Positions 1 through 5,234 of a stretch of DNA of 5,655 nt are shown one piece after another. Every line of letters begins with the position of its first letter. Position 1 is the first letter of the stretch. Where the stretch lies: NCBI GenBank assembly GCA_001803815.1, contig MHEL01000076.1, forward strand, positions 3,766-9,420, given 5' to 3'. The translations under genes were made by a program, and so were the position numbers. A model generated the notes under the pieces. The model was not told where the DNA came from. It ran no database searches and worked only from the letters and a program-made list of their open reading frames with translations. The DNA is from Nitrospirae bacterium RBG_19FT_COMBO_42_15. Lineage in GTDB: Bacteria; Nitrospirota; CAKKRA01; 9FT-COMBO-42-15.

Positions 1-246
1 AGGTATGTAATAGAGTATTTTAATGAGATGGAGCTAAAGAGGCGCAGGATAGAGGCTGTCCTCACACAAAGGGAGAAGGAGATATTAAACGGCATATCTG
101 ACGGCCTAACAAACAAGAGGCTTGCAGACAGGCTTTATATAAGTACGCACACAGTCAGAACGCACATAAAAAACATCTATGAAAAACTCCATGTCCACTC
201 AAAGGTGGAAGCAGTAATGAAGGCGAAGAGGGAGGGGATTTTGTAA
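1..246 (+). CDS. LuxR/GerE-family DNA-binding response regulator, C-terminal fragment
   Basis: The reading frame is open from the first base of the window, so this is the 81-residue C-terminal end of a longer protein. An internal ATG at base 28 exists but is unlikely to be the real start. From about residue 21 the sequence is a typical GerE/LuxR helix-turn-helix domain: LTQREKEIL, then the GLTNKRLADRLYIS scanning helices, then the THTVRTHIKNIYEKL recognition helix and a final helix (KVEAVMKAKREGIL). In NarL/FixJ-type regulators this domain follows a receiver or sensor domain and binds promoter DNA as a dimer. The N-terminal domain is outside the window, so the input signal is unknown. The gene converges on the TumE operon, with 37 bases between the two stop codons. 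I am sure of the domain; the subfamily is undetermined. Confidence 0.9.
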   Translation, partial: RYVIEYFNEMELKRRRIEAVLTQREKEILNGISDGLTNKRLADRLYISTHTVRTHIKNIYEKLHVHSKVEAVMKAKREGIL

Positions 247-249
247 AAG

Positions 250-277
250 GGGGAGGGGAAAGGGTGAGGGGGAAAAG
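250..277. repeat. G-rich dispersed repeat (GGTGAGGGGGAAAAG type), copy 1
   Basis: Between the convergent stops of the LuxR fragment and the TumE toxin gene lies a purine-only G-rich tract with the core GGGTGAGGGGGAAAAG. Very similar cores recur at 959-980, 4464-4484 and 5286-5305, always outside genes and always in the same orientation. No hairpin-plus-T-run terminator is visible here. Confidence 0.6.
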
Positions 278-283
278 ATCAGT

Positions 284-664
284 TTATCTCTTAATGATTA
301 TTGCTGTAATCTCGTTTAGAACATCTTTTAAGCAAGGTATGTTTGATTGAACTGTTTTATTTGATGTGTGCTTATGATGAGGGAAAGAAGGAATTTCAGG
401 ATGATGAGGCGCATTGTCGTAGCGAAAGAGCATATGAGCTTCTTTGTCCATATAATGGAACCGATATTTATCAATGGATATTTCGTTATGTAATTTATTG
501 GCAAATATTGCAATCTCAAGGATTGAAAAATCTATGAATAGAAGATTGCCTTTTAAATAAACGGTTTCATTTTCCGGGCCAAATTGTTTTTGGATACTTG
601 AGGATAAAATAATGGGGTTTGAGGCAATGGTCTTTTCTATATTTTCAACGAATCTTTGTATCAT
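284..664 (-). CDS. TumE-family (DUF6516-like) toxin of a type II toxin-antitoxin pair
   Basis: This 126-residue protein has the hallmark of the TumE/DUF6516 toxin family: a beta-rich N-terminal half ending in YRFHYMDKE, then the conserved RYDNAPHH (residues 81-88) and FPHHKH (94-99) motifs, and a helical tail (CLKDVLNEITAI). The histidine- and aspartate-rich motif is presumably the active region; the biochemical activity is not evident from sequence. I chose the ATG at 664 rather than the in-frame ATG at 703. The 664 ATG overlaps the TGA of the upstream antitoxin gene as ATGA, a standard translational-coupling arrangement, whereas starting at 703 would add 13 residues fully overlapping the antitoxin. 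No Shine-Dalgarno precedes 664, consistent with coupling. Family assignment is good; toxicity is inferred. Confidence 0.8.
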   Translation of the reverse strand: MIQRFVENIEKTIASNPIILSSSIQKQFGPENETVYLKGNLLFIDFSILEIAIFANKLHNEISIDKYRFHYMDKEAHMLFRYDNAPHHPEIPSFPHHKHTSNKTVQSNIPCLKDVLNEITAIIIKR

Positions 665-912
665 TGGACAGCGGAGCGGAGTGCGGATTGTGTTTTTTGC
701 CACTGGACAAGGAGTTTTGCAAAGGCATACCAGTCAAAGTAATCTGCCTCATCTCCTATCTGGCCTGCTTCAAACCTTTTTAGAAAGGTTTGGGTGCTGA
801 GATGATATTTTTGCTCAAACTTTTTCAGAGCCTTTTTATAAAAGGCTGCTGCGTTTGAGCACAGTATGTATTCTCTTTTTAGAGAGAATTTGAGTTCATT
901 AGTAATGTTCAT
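661..912 (-). CDS. Putative antitoxin partner of the TumE-type toxin
   Basis: A small 83-residue, Lys/Glu-rich, mostly helical protein immediately upstream of the toxin gene and overlapping it by 4 bases (ATGA). The recognisable core is KKFEQKYHLSTQTFLKRFEAG (about residues 30-50) followed by IGDEADYFDWYAFAKLL (52-68). This pattern is typical of small proteins found next to TumE or other small nuclease-like toxins, where the partner neutralises the toxin and usually represses the operon. No classic DNA-binding fold is obvious. The ATG at 912 is the only ATG in frame; an in-frame TAA at 918-916 rules out a longer protein. No ribosome binding site precedes it, and the predicted transcription start falls on this ATG. 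The gene contains three short inverted repeats (771-792, 829-847, 870-889). The antitoxin role is inferred from position and family resemblance. Confidence 0.7.
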   Translation of the reverse strand: MNITNELKFSLKREYILCSNAAAFYKKALKKFEQKYHLSTQTFLKRFEAGQIGDEADYFDWYAFAKLLVQWQKTQSALRSAVQ

Positions 913-918
913 AAATTA

Positions 919-947
919 TTTATACACTATGAAACTCAATAAGTCAA
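919..947 (-). promoter_or_regulatory. Sigma70-type promoter of the antitoxin/TumE operon, probably leaderless
   Basis: Read on the minus strand: TTGACT at 947-942, a 17-base spacer, then TATAAA at 924-919. Each hexamer matches consensus at five of six bases. The expected start site, about 7 bases beyond the -10 box, is at or next to base 912, the A of the antitoxin ATG. There is no Shine-Dalgarno between the -10 box and the ATG. Confidence 0.7.
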
Positions 948-958
948 GGAGATAGAAA

Positions 959-980
959 GGAGGTGTGAGGGGAAAAAGGA
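959..980. repeat. G-rich dispersed repeat, copy 2
   Basis: GGAGGTGTGAGGGGAAAAAGG matches the core seen at 250-277, 4464-4484 and 5286-5305. It lies 11 bases upstream of the -35 box of the antitoxin/TumE promoter, so that module is bounded on both sides by this repeat. Confidence 0.6.
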
Positions 981-1002
981 GAAAGAGGATGAAGGAGGAA
1001 TT

Positions 1003-1078
1003 TCCCCTCTATCAAGAGGGGATTAAGGGGTGTGTAACCCCTCTTTGGCAACCTGCCTGTCGGCAGACAGGAGAGGGG
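1003..1078. repeat. Compound hairpin repeat (two CCCCTCT/AGAGGGG stems, one with a nested hairpin)
   Basis: First hairpin: CCCCTCT at 1004-1010, loop ATCA, AGAGGGG at 1015-1021, extendable by a T-A pair at 1003/1022. Second: CCCCTCT at 1038-1044 pairs with AGAGGGG at 1072-1078. It encloses a smaller hairpin, CCTGTC (1056-1061) loop GGCA and GACAGG (1066-1071). The same arm sequence in both hairpins and the nested palindrome resemble dispersed intergenic repeats of bacterial genomes rather than a terminator; no T-run follows. It sits between the divergent promoter regions of the antitoxin and lipoprotein genes. Nothing else recognisable fills 913-1178 apart from the flanking promoter, G-rich repeat and ribosome binding site. 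Confidence 0.65.
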
Positions 1079-1163
1079 CAGGGGGGAGATTTTCTAATCC
1101 CTGTCAATTAAATTATGGGACTCTTAATAACACAGTCAACGCAATCAATATTATTAACTTTTT

Positions 1164-1170
1164 AAGGAGG
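1164..1170 (+). promoter_or_regulatory. Strong ribosome binding site of the lipoprotein gene
   Basis: AAGGAGG, a perfect Shine-Dalgarno core, stands 8 bases before the ATG at 1179 and fixes that start over the in-frame ATG at 1188. It is by far the strongest translation signal in the window. Confidence 0.85.
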
Positions 1171-1178
1171 GTTTTAAA

Positions 1179-2813
1179 ATGAAAAGGATGTGGGGAGTAA
1201 AAAAGATTTTTAGTTTTATGTTTCTTGCTTTAATGGTTTCTGTATTATTAGCCGCCTGCGGAGGAGGCGGGGGTAGTGATGGAGGCGGCGGAGGAGGTAA
1301 TAACAATCAAATACCGCCGCCAGCCACAGGAACAATTTCTGGCAGCGTAAGCGGTACAACCGTTGTTGCTGTGAATGACGCTGGTAACATTGTTGCCAGC
1401 GATGACAGCTCAGGCAAGACGCCAGATGCCTTTGGCAATTATCCCTTTACCCTTACAGGAATACCTACTGGCGTCAACATAAGGGTCTTTCTTATAACTG
1501 CCAGCGGTGTCTATCCAATGTATTTTGACAGCAATGATGCTGATACCATACCTGACACCAATGTCTTTTCTCTGACCACTGCTGCTACCATTAGCCTTGG
1601 GTATGTTAACACAAATGATGCCACCCAGTCCGGCAAGGCAATTCCAGCTAATAACCCTATAAATACAACAGGGGTAAGTTCCAGTTCGGAAAACACCAAT
1701 ATACCTGTCAGCATTACCAATCCTTCCCCTCCAACTGGCGCTTCACTAAGTCAGTTAATAAATGACGGCCTTGATGCCTTAAACAATGGTTGGATAATCA
1801 AGGCAAGAAACTATTTTAAGGCTGCAGTAGAAGGGCTTAGCGGCGGTGAGAATCAGAATGACGCAGATACATCAAGATTCTTTTATGCACTTACAAGGGT
1901 GATTGCTCTTGGTTTTGATAATTATTCAGACGGGAATTCAACTGATATGAACCGAATGGCTGACATTCTGGATAGATTTGGATGTGATACCAGTATGTCA
2001 AAACGCTCAAACCTTAGCGCTATTTCATGCCCTGACCCCAATAAAAGTATTCCTGTGCCAATGCCAAATGACTCTCCAACAGTAAATGAACTTGGGGGCT
2101 TTATTAATATTATAGTCAGGCCAGAGATTGAAGGGGCTTTGAGTAACCTCAATAGTGTATCTTCTTCATTTAATAAGGCATGGATATTTGATGGCAATAG
2201 TGTTGAGTCTGATTATGGTGATGTCTTGATGATAAGAGCATTATCAAAGGGTTTGTTAGCAAATATTGACATTGGGAATGCCCTTAATATTAATGCGGAT
2301 ATAGACGCAGAAAATAATTATACAAATAATAATATACAGCAATTTCTTGCCAATAATCTAAATTTCCTCACCTTGGGGGCGAATCCTTCGCCACTACTTG
2401 CATCTGCTAAAACACAGCTAAATAGTGGATTGGATGACATGACCAGCGCCATTAATTTTATAAGGACTGAAACAGATAGCCAGAATAATGATTTTATTAA
2501 CCTCGGTAATAATACGCCACCAGAAATAGATGAGGCGCTATCGGATATTGCAGATGCAAAGGCATCTATGGATGGGGCTACCGTGATGCAAGATAATGAT
2601 AGCATAAGTAATAATGAGTTTATTCTTGATATGAGTCCTTTTTTTGGAGGGCTAATAAACCCAAGGCCCCTTTTGCCGCTCTTTACAGGTAATACGCCGG
2701 GAATGTTTCCTGATGTCACACTCAACGGCGTTCTGCCTAATGCACCAAATAATAATGTAAATATCAATGAGGATATAAATCCGGCTGATGGCATCCCGGA
2801 TATCCTACAGTAG
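1179..2813 (+). CDS. Secreted lipoprotein with Gly-rich linker and transthyretin-like N-terminal domain
   Basis: 544 residues. The N-terminus is a lipoprotein signal peptide: basic MKRMWGVKK, a hydrophobic core, and the lipobox LLAAC with the acylated cysteine at 27. A glycine-rich tether (28-40, then NNNQIPPP) follows. Residues 51-145 resemble a carboxypeptidase-regulatory/transthyretin-like beta domain (ISGSVSG.TVVAV..AGNIVASD), which ends in an acidic DSNDADTIPDTN motif. From about 188 the protein becomes helical, with a TPR-like stretch (LINDGLDALNNGWIIKARNYFKAAVEGL), and it has only two further cysteines (269, 284), possibly a disulfide. The C-terminus ends in DINPADGIPDILQ, similar to thrombospondin type-3 or calcium-binding loops and echoing residues 117-126. 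It is likely anchored in the outer membrane and exposed to periplasm or surface. Export and lipidation are well supported; the function is not recognised. It is transcribed alone, ending at a terminator. Confidence 0.85.
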   Translation: MKRMWGVKKIFSFMFLALMVSVLLAACGGGGGSDGGGGGGNNNQIPPPATGTISGSVSGTTVVAVNDAGNIVASDDSSGKTPDAFGNYPFTLTGIPTGVNIRVFLITASGVYPMYFDSNDADTIPDTNVFSLTTAATISLGYVNTNDATQSGKAIPANNPINTTGVSSSSENTNIPVSITNPSPPTGASLSQLINDGLDALNNGWIIKARNYFKAAVEGLSGGENQNDADTSRFFYALTRVIALGFDNYSDGNSTDMNRMADILDRFGCDTSMSKRSNLSAISCPDPNKSIPVPMPNDSPTVNELGGFINIIVRPEIEGALSNLNSVSSSFNKAWIFDGNSVESDYGDVLMIRALSKGLLANIDIGNALNINADIDAENNYTNNNIQQFLANNLNFLTLGANPSPLLASAKTQLNSGLDDMTSAINFIRTETDSQNNDFINLGNNTPPEIDEALSDIADAKASMDGATVMQDNDSISNNEFILDMSPFFGGLINPRPLLPLFTGNTPGMFPDVTLNGVLPNAPNNNVNINEDINPADGIPDILQ

Positions 2814-2822
2814 GAATTCGGA

Positions 2823-2857
2823 AGGCGCCCGGTTCTTTACGGGCGCCTATCCTTTTT
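2823..2857 (+). terminator. Intrinsic terminator of the lipoprotein gene
   Basis: A perfect 9-bp GC-rich stem, AGGCGCCCG (2823-2831) and CGGGCGCCT (2840-2848), with an 8-base loop, followed four bases later by TTTTT (2853-2857). It starts 10 bases after the lipoprotein stop and ends only 6 bases before the next ATG. Confidence 0.9.
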
Positions 2858-2863
2858 AATAAT

Positions 2864-3589
2864 ATGATGACTCGTTCTTTTATTATAAAGGTTTTTTTAA
2901 TATTAATTTCATGCCTTGCATCTGGCGCTCTAATATGGAGTTTGGTCCAGAAAAAAGGGACACTTAAACCTGCTGAGGGAATTAAAGAGGGAATTAGTTA
3001 TCCATTAAGTATAAAGGGCATATCTTCAAGCAGCTATGACAGCAATGGCAGGCTTCTGATGCAAATAAAGGCAGATGAAATTAAGGTAAATCCGAGAAGG
3101 TTCTTTGTCTTCAATATAAAATCTATAAATGAGGTTACTATTACAAATGTCAAAGCAGCGTTTTATTTTTATGAAGATAAAACTCAAACAGATGTAAATA
3201 AGCCTCAAACAGATGTAGACCTTCTTAAACTTTACGAGGGGGTTATACATCAGAAAAAGGGTGATGCTGTACCCAAGGAATTTGGACGTATAACACGAGG
3301 CGTTATAAATGGTTTTACCCTTGAAATATATAGGAGAGAAAAGTTATCCGTAATTGTAAAGGCAAATGAAGGTGAAATTGATTTCAGAAAAAAGATTGTA
3401 GAAATGAAAGATGTCCATTTAGAAGAGGTGCTATCAAAGAAGATTATTAAAAGCAATTTTGCTGTATGGGACAATAAAGAGAAGTTTTTTAAGATACCCG
3501 GCGAATACATAGCTGCAACCCCAAAAGGAAGCGCAAAGGCTCAGGGCTTAAAGGTTGACCTGAACTTTAAGGTGGAAAAATTGAATTGA
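2864..3589 (+). CDS. lptC: LptC-like lipopolysaccharide export ABC transporter periplasmic protein
   Basis: 241 residues. A single N-terminal membrane segment (about residues 6-27, FIIKVFLILISCLASGALIW) is followed by a periplasmic beta-rich domain. The pattern ISSSSYDSNGRLLMQIKADEI (about 53-73) matches the start of the LptC/OstA-like jellyroll, and FEL/RG-type strands continue to the C-terminus. LptC anchors in the inner membrane and passes lipopolysaccharide from LptBFG to LptA. The length is somewhat above the roughly 190 residues of the E. coli protein, partly because of an insertion around 103-137 that includes a QTDVNKPQTDVD internal duplication. No Shine-Dalgarno precedes the ATGATG start, which lies 6 bases after the upstream terminator. 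The usual partners lptA and lptB do not follow; 165 non-coding bases and then minus-strand toxin genes do. The LptC assignment rests on architecture and local pattern, so it is probable rather than certain. Confidence 0.65.
   Translation: MMTRSFIIKVFLILISCLASGALIWSLVQKKGTLKPAEGIKEGISYPLSIKGISSSSYDSNGRLLMQIKADEIKVNPRRFFVFNIKSINEVTITNVKAAFYFYEDKTQTDVNKPQTDVDLLKLYEGVIHQKKGDAVPKEFGRITRGVINGFTLEIYRREKLSVIVKANEGEIDFRKKIVEMKDVHLEEVLSKKIIKSNFAVWDNKEKFFKIPGEYIAATPKGSAKAQGLKVDLNFKVEKLN
3183..3217 (+). repeat. Imperfect 21-bp tandem duplication inside the lptC-like gene
   Basis: CTCAAACAGATGTA occurs at 3183-3196 and again at 3204-3217, a period of 21 bases (7 codons), so the frame is kept. It produces the repeated QTDV in the protein. 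Confidence 0.75.
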
Positions 3590-3754
3590 TGAGATAGGGA
3601 GCTTTTCTATTTTTAAAATATTTGCGAAATTAATCATTGAAGCGCCCCTTGCTAAAAGACGAGGGACGAGTTTTTAAAAGAGGTGTCATGGGGAAAGAGG
3701 TTGAAGCTGAAATAAAGAAATAAAATGGAGAGTGTAATGGTAATGCATCTATTA
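3590..3754. other. Intergenic junction between the lptC-like gene and vapBC; possible gene remnant
   Basis: 165 bases between two convergent genes. No convincing terminator is visible: ATAG....CTATTTTT around 3594-3614 is too short a stem. A plus-strand frame is open from 3634 to TAA at 3721-3723. It contains an AGAGG-preceded ATG at 3688 that would encode only MGKEVEAEIKK. This may be the tail of a truncated gene or chance. The lptA gene expected after lptC is not here. Confidence 0.4.
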
Positions 3755-4165
3755 CTATACATTCTCAAGTGGCAGCAGCTTCAAGTTAGATATACGATTA
3801 AAATGTCTGACATTTCGTGTAAGGAGAGGAAGTTTATGAGCTTCACAAATACCGGCAATAAGGGCGTCTTTGACGCCTATGTCCAATCCCTTGCTTGTAA
3901 GGGAATAGTGAAGGGCAGCGGCTTTGTTTGCAGCAGCCTCATCAAAGGGAAGAACAGTAACATAGGTCAGAAGCCTGTTTATGAGGTTTGCCTTGCCGCT
4001 TTTCTGAACGCCATACAAAAGCTCATATACTGTTATGGAGGTTACATGGAGATGATATTTGAGATATGCCCTTTTCAAAAGCTCAGCGCCGGGCTGCCTC
4101 TTTCTAAGATAGTCAATAATGATGTCTGTGTCTACAACGACTTTAGGGGCTTCCACCTTTTCCAT
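3755..4165 (-). CDS. vapC: VapC-type PIN-domain ribonuclease toxin
   Basis: 136 residues, the normal length for VapC. The acidic residues that bind the metal in PIN nucleases are all in place: Asp12 in VVVDTDIIIDYL, Glu48 in TVYELLYG, Asp100 in IGVKDALIAGI, and the final polar position at Asn118 in LLTRNVRHFNRI. VapC proteins are Mg-dependent endoribonucleases, commonly cutting tRNA or rRNA, and are held inactive by VapB. The actual target here cannot be read from the sequence. The gene overlaps the end of vapB by 34 bases. The ATG at 4165 is the only ATG; a GTG at 4156 would remove three residues. An AAGGA stretch lies about 12 bases upstream inside vapB, a weak site, so coupling to vapB translation is likely. 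Confidence 0.9.
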   Translation of the reverse strand: MEKVEAPKVVVDTDIIIDYLRKRQPGAELLKRAYLKYHLHVTSITVYELLYGVQKSGKANLINRLLTYVTVLPFDEAAANKAAALHYSLTSKGLDIGVKDALIAGICEAHKLPLLTRNVRHFNRISNLKLLPLENV

Positions 4166-4374
4166 TTTTTATTAAGTTCCTTAATAGGCCCTTCAATATC
4201 AATGTCTTTAAGTGCGCCTTCAAGGGCAAGAAAACCGTTCTTTTCCTTTGTGATGATGAGGGAGTCTTTATGTACTTTTATGTCTACATTTTCTCCCTCC
4301 TCAATCCTTAGTTTAGCAAGGAGGTTTTCAGGAATGGTGATATAGTCTTTTTTTGATTTTTTAATTGTAAGCAT
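4132..4374 (-). CDS. vapB: VapB-type antitoxin with AbrB/SpoVT DNA-binding domain
   Basis: 80 residues. Residues 1-45 fit the swapped-hairpin AbrB/MazE fold: MLTIKKSKKDYITIPENLL, then LRIEEGENVDIKVHKDSLII. The Lys/Trp-rich C-terminal half (EGALKDIDIEGPIKELNKKWKRWKPLK) is the part that usually wraps the toxin. VapB binds VapC and, as a complex, the operon's own promoter. A weak AAAGG ribosome site (4387-4383) stands 8 bases before the ATG. The start is about 18 bases after the expected transcription start of the repeat-borne promoter at 4399-4427. A perfect inverted repeat across the -10 region is a plausible operator. It overlaps vapC by 34 bases, the usual vapBC order. Confidence 0.87.
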   Translation of the reverse strand: MLTIKKSKKDYITIPENLLAKLRIEEGENVDIKVHKDSLIITKEKNGFLALEGALKDIDIEGPIKELNKKWKRWKPLKSL

Positions 4375-4398
4375 GACTAAAACCTTTATTTTAAAAAT

Positions 4399-4427
4399 AT
4401 TATACCACAGCGTATAAAGGAGGTCAA
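4399..4427 (-). promoter_or_regulatory. Sigma70 promoter of vapBC
   Basis: On the minus strand, TTGACC (4427-4422), a 17-base spacer and a perfect TATAAT (4404-4399). Consensus match is 11 of 12. It lies inside the 40-bp direct repeat shared with the DUF433/DUF5615 operon. Confidence 0.85.
4400..4417. promoter_or_regulatory. Candidate operator: inverted repeat overlapping the vapBC -10 box
   Basis: TTATAC (4400-4405), CACAGC, GTATAA (4412-4417) is a perfect 6-6-6 inverted repeat that includes most of the -10 hexamer. A dimeric repressor such as a VapB-VapC complex bound here would block polymerase. In the second promoter copy (5207-5224) the right arm is GCATAA, one mismatch. The binding protein is inferred. 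Confidence 0.45.
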
Positions 4428-4463
4428 AGCAAATTTGAAACTTTAGTTATTGTGAGGGAGAAA

Positions 4464-4500
4464 GGAGGGGTGAGGGGAGAAAAGAAAATGTAGGGGCAGG
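4464..4500. repeat. G-rich dispersed repeat, copy 3, with GTAGGGGCAGG tail
   Basis: GGAGGGGTGAGGGGAGAAAAG (4464-4484) followed by ATGTAGGGGCAGG (4488-4500). The same order (40-bp repeat, G-rich core, GTAGG..GCAG tail) occurs at 5206-5326, so the two loci carry copies of one composite element. The rest of 4439-4531 shows no gene, and no terminator for the DUF5615 gene is visible. Confidence 0.6.
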
Positions 4501-4531
4501 CCTATGTGATTTCCAATGGCAGCTTTTTGTT

Positions 4532-4891
4532 TTATCTTGATGTTCTAATGCGATGGCGGCCGGGTTCAATGACAATAAAACAATTTTTAAAATTGTCATT
4601 TGAGTGTTCATTTAAAAATCGCGAGAGTTCTTCATGAACAGAATTTAAAGTATCTGGTGCAATACGCAAAAGAATAATGCCAGAGGAGTTGATATGAGTG
4701 ACAAAGGTTAGGGCGCCGAAATCTTTATCCCTTGTTATGAGGATGCGTTGGTCTTTGGCGGCTCGTTGAAGAATTTCATTGTCAGAAGCGCGCTCAAAGC
4801 CGATGTCTTTTGCCCTTATAACATTGTGCCCAAGATTTTTCAGGTAATTAATGGTTGACTGATAAACATCCTGATCTGTTAAGAATTGCAT
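4532..4891 (-). CDS. DUF5615 PIN-like protein, probable toxin
   Basis: 119 residues, typical of the DUF5615 (Mut7-C-related, PIN-like) family. It starts with MQFLTDQDV, carrying the acidic pair Asp6/Asp8, and continues through GHNVIRAKDIGFERASDNEIL (Asp37). The diagnostic ILITRDKDFG (residues 50-59, Asp55/Asp57) follows, then GIILLRI and a C-terminal FIVIEPGRHRIR strand-loop. The acidic cluster suggests metal-dependent nuclease chemistry as in PIN domains. The family is very often encoded directly after a DUF433 protein, as here, and is regarded as the toxin of that pair. The gene starts 6 bases after the DUF433 stop and has only a weak ribosome site (AAAG in the end of the upstream gene). 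Family is confident; toxin activity is inferred from family and context. Confidence 0.88.
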   Translation of the reverse strand: MQFLTDQDVYQSTINYLKNLGHNVIRAKDIGFERASDNEILQRAAKDQRILITRDKDFGALTFVTHINSSGIILLRIAPDTLNSVHEELSRFLNEHSNDNFKNCFIVIEPGRHRIRTSR

Positions 4892-4897
4892 GTTTAG

Positions 4898-5128
4898 CTA
4901 CTTTGCGGCAAGATGGATTTCTTCGGATTTTACAATATCAGTGGCATACTGAATACATGCTTTTATATCTTCAATGGTCAGGTCAGAATAATAGTTTTCT
5001 ATAATTTCATTGAATGATGTCCCTGCTTGCACAAGTTCAAGGACGCAATAGACAGGTATTCTTGTGCCGGCAAGGCAGGGTTTTCCAAAATGAACATTTG
5101 GGTCAATAATTATGGCTTTTGCTGGCAT
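4898..5128 (-). CDS. DUF433 antitoxin-like DNA-binding protein
   Basis: 76 residues with the DUF433 signature HFGKPCLAGTRIPVYCVLEL (residues 13-32). A short helical bundle follows, including TSFNEIIENYYSDLTIEDIKACIQYA (37-62). DUF433 proteins have a winged or homeodomain-like helix-turn-helix fold and usually precede a DUF5615 gene, where they act as the presumed antitoxin and repressor. The ATG at 5128 has a good AAAGGAG ribosome site 7 bases upstream (5142-5136). Transcription should begin near 5199 from the promoter at 5206-5234, giving a leader of about 70 bases. That is much longer than the roughly 18 bases in front of vapB, although the promoters are copies of each other. Family assignment is confident; its regulatory role here is inferred. 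Confidence 0.88.
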   Translation of the reverse strand: MPAKAIIIDPNVHFGKPCLAGTRIPVYCVLELVQAGTSFNEIIENYYSDLTIEDIKACIQYATDIVKSEEIHLAAK

Positions 5129-5135
5129 CTGAAAA

Positions 5136-5142
5136 CTCCTTT
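5136..5142 (-). promoter_or_regulatory. Ribosome binding site of the DUF433 gene
   Basis: AAAGGAG on the minus strand, 7 bases before the ATG at 5128. It is the best ribosome site among the toxin-antitoxin genes in this window and supports that start. Confidence 0.75.
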
Positions 5143-5205
5143 GGCCTTAATTTATGGATAGAGAGGGTATTTGTCATGTTATTAGGTGTATGCCCTATGT
5201 TTTTC

Positions 5206-5234
5206 ATTATACCACAGCGCATAAGTGAGGTCAA
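5206..5234 (-). promoter_or_regulatory. Sigma70 promoter of the DUF433/DUF5615 operon
   Basis: TTGACC (5234-5229), a 17-base spacer, TATAAT (5211-5206). The hexamers and spacing are identical to those of the vapBC promoter at 4399-4427. Confidence 0.85.

Larger units (their letters stand above)
4399..4438. repeat. 40-bp promoter-carrying direct repeat, copy 1
   Basis: Begins ATTATACCACAGCG and ends AGGTCAAAGCAAATTTGA. It matches 5206-5245 at 36 of 40 positions without gaps. Differences fall mainly in the spacer between -35 and -10, while both promoter hexamers are unchanged. Confidence 0.9.

Noticed and set aside
343..800. Plus-strand short frames (343-537 and 612-800) opposite the TumE operon
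   Set aside because: They lack family motifs and lie opposite the conserved RYDN and FPHHKH coding region of the toxin and the antitoxin gene.
950..1090. CRISPR array
   Set aside because: Repeated CCCCTCT arms are too short and too few, spacers are not of uniform length, and no cas gene is present.
1101..1130. Possible lipoprotein promoter CTGTCA-17-TTAATA
   Set aside because: The -10 match is poor, and several equally weak alternatives exist in this AT-rich stretch, so I do not call it.
2318..2794. 158-residue minus-strand frame inside the lipoprotein gene
   Set aside because: It is antisense to a gene with a strong ribosome site, signal peptide and terminator; hydrophobic composition is a by-product of the complementary codons.
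3725..4345. 206-residue plus-strand open frame across vapBC
   Set aside because: It is antisense to vapC and vapB, both with clear family motifs and proper operon structure; the plus-strand translation shows no recognisable domain.
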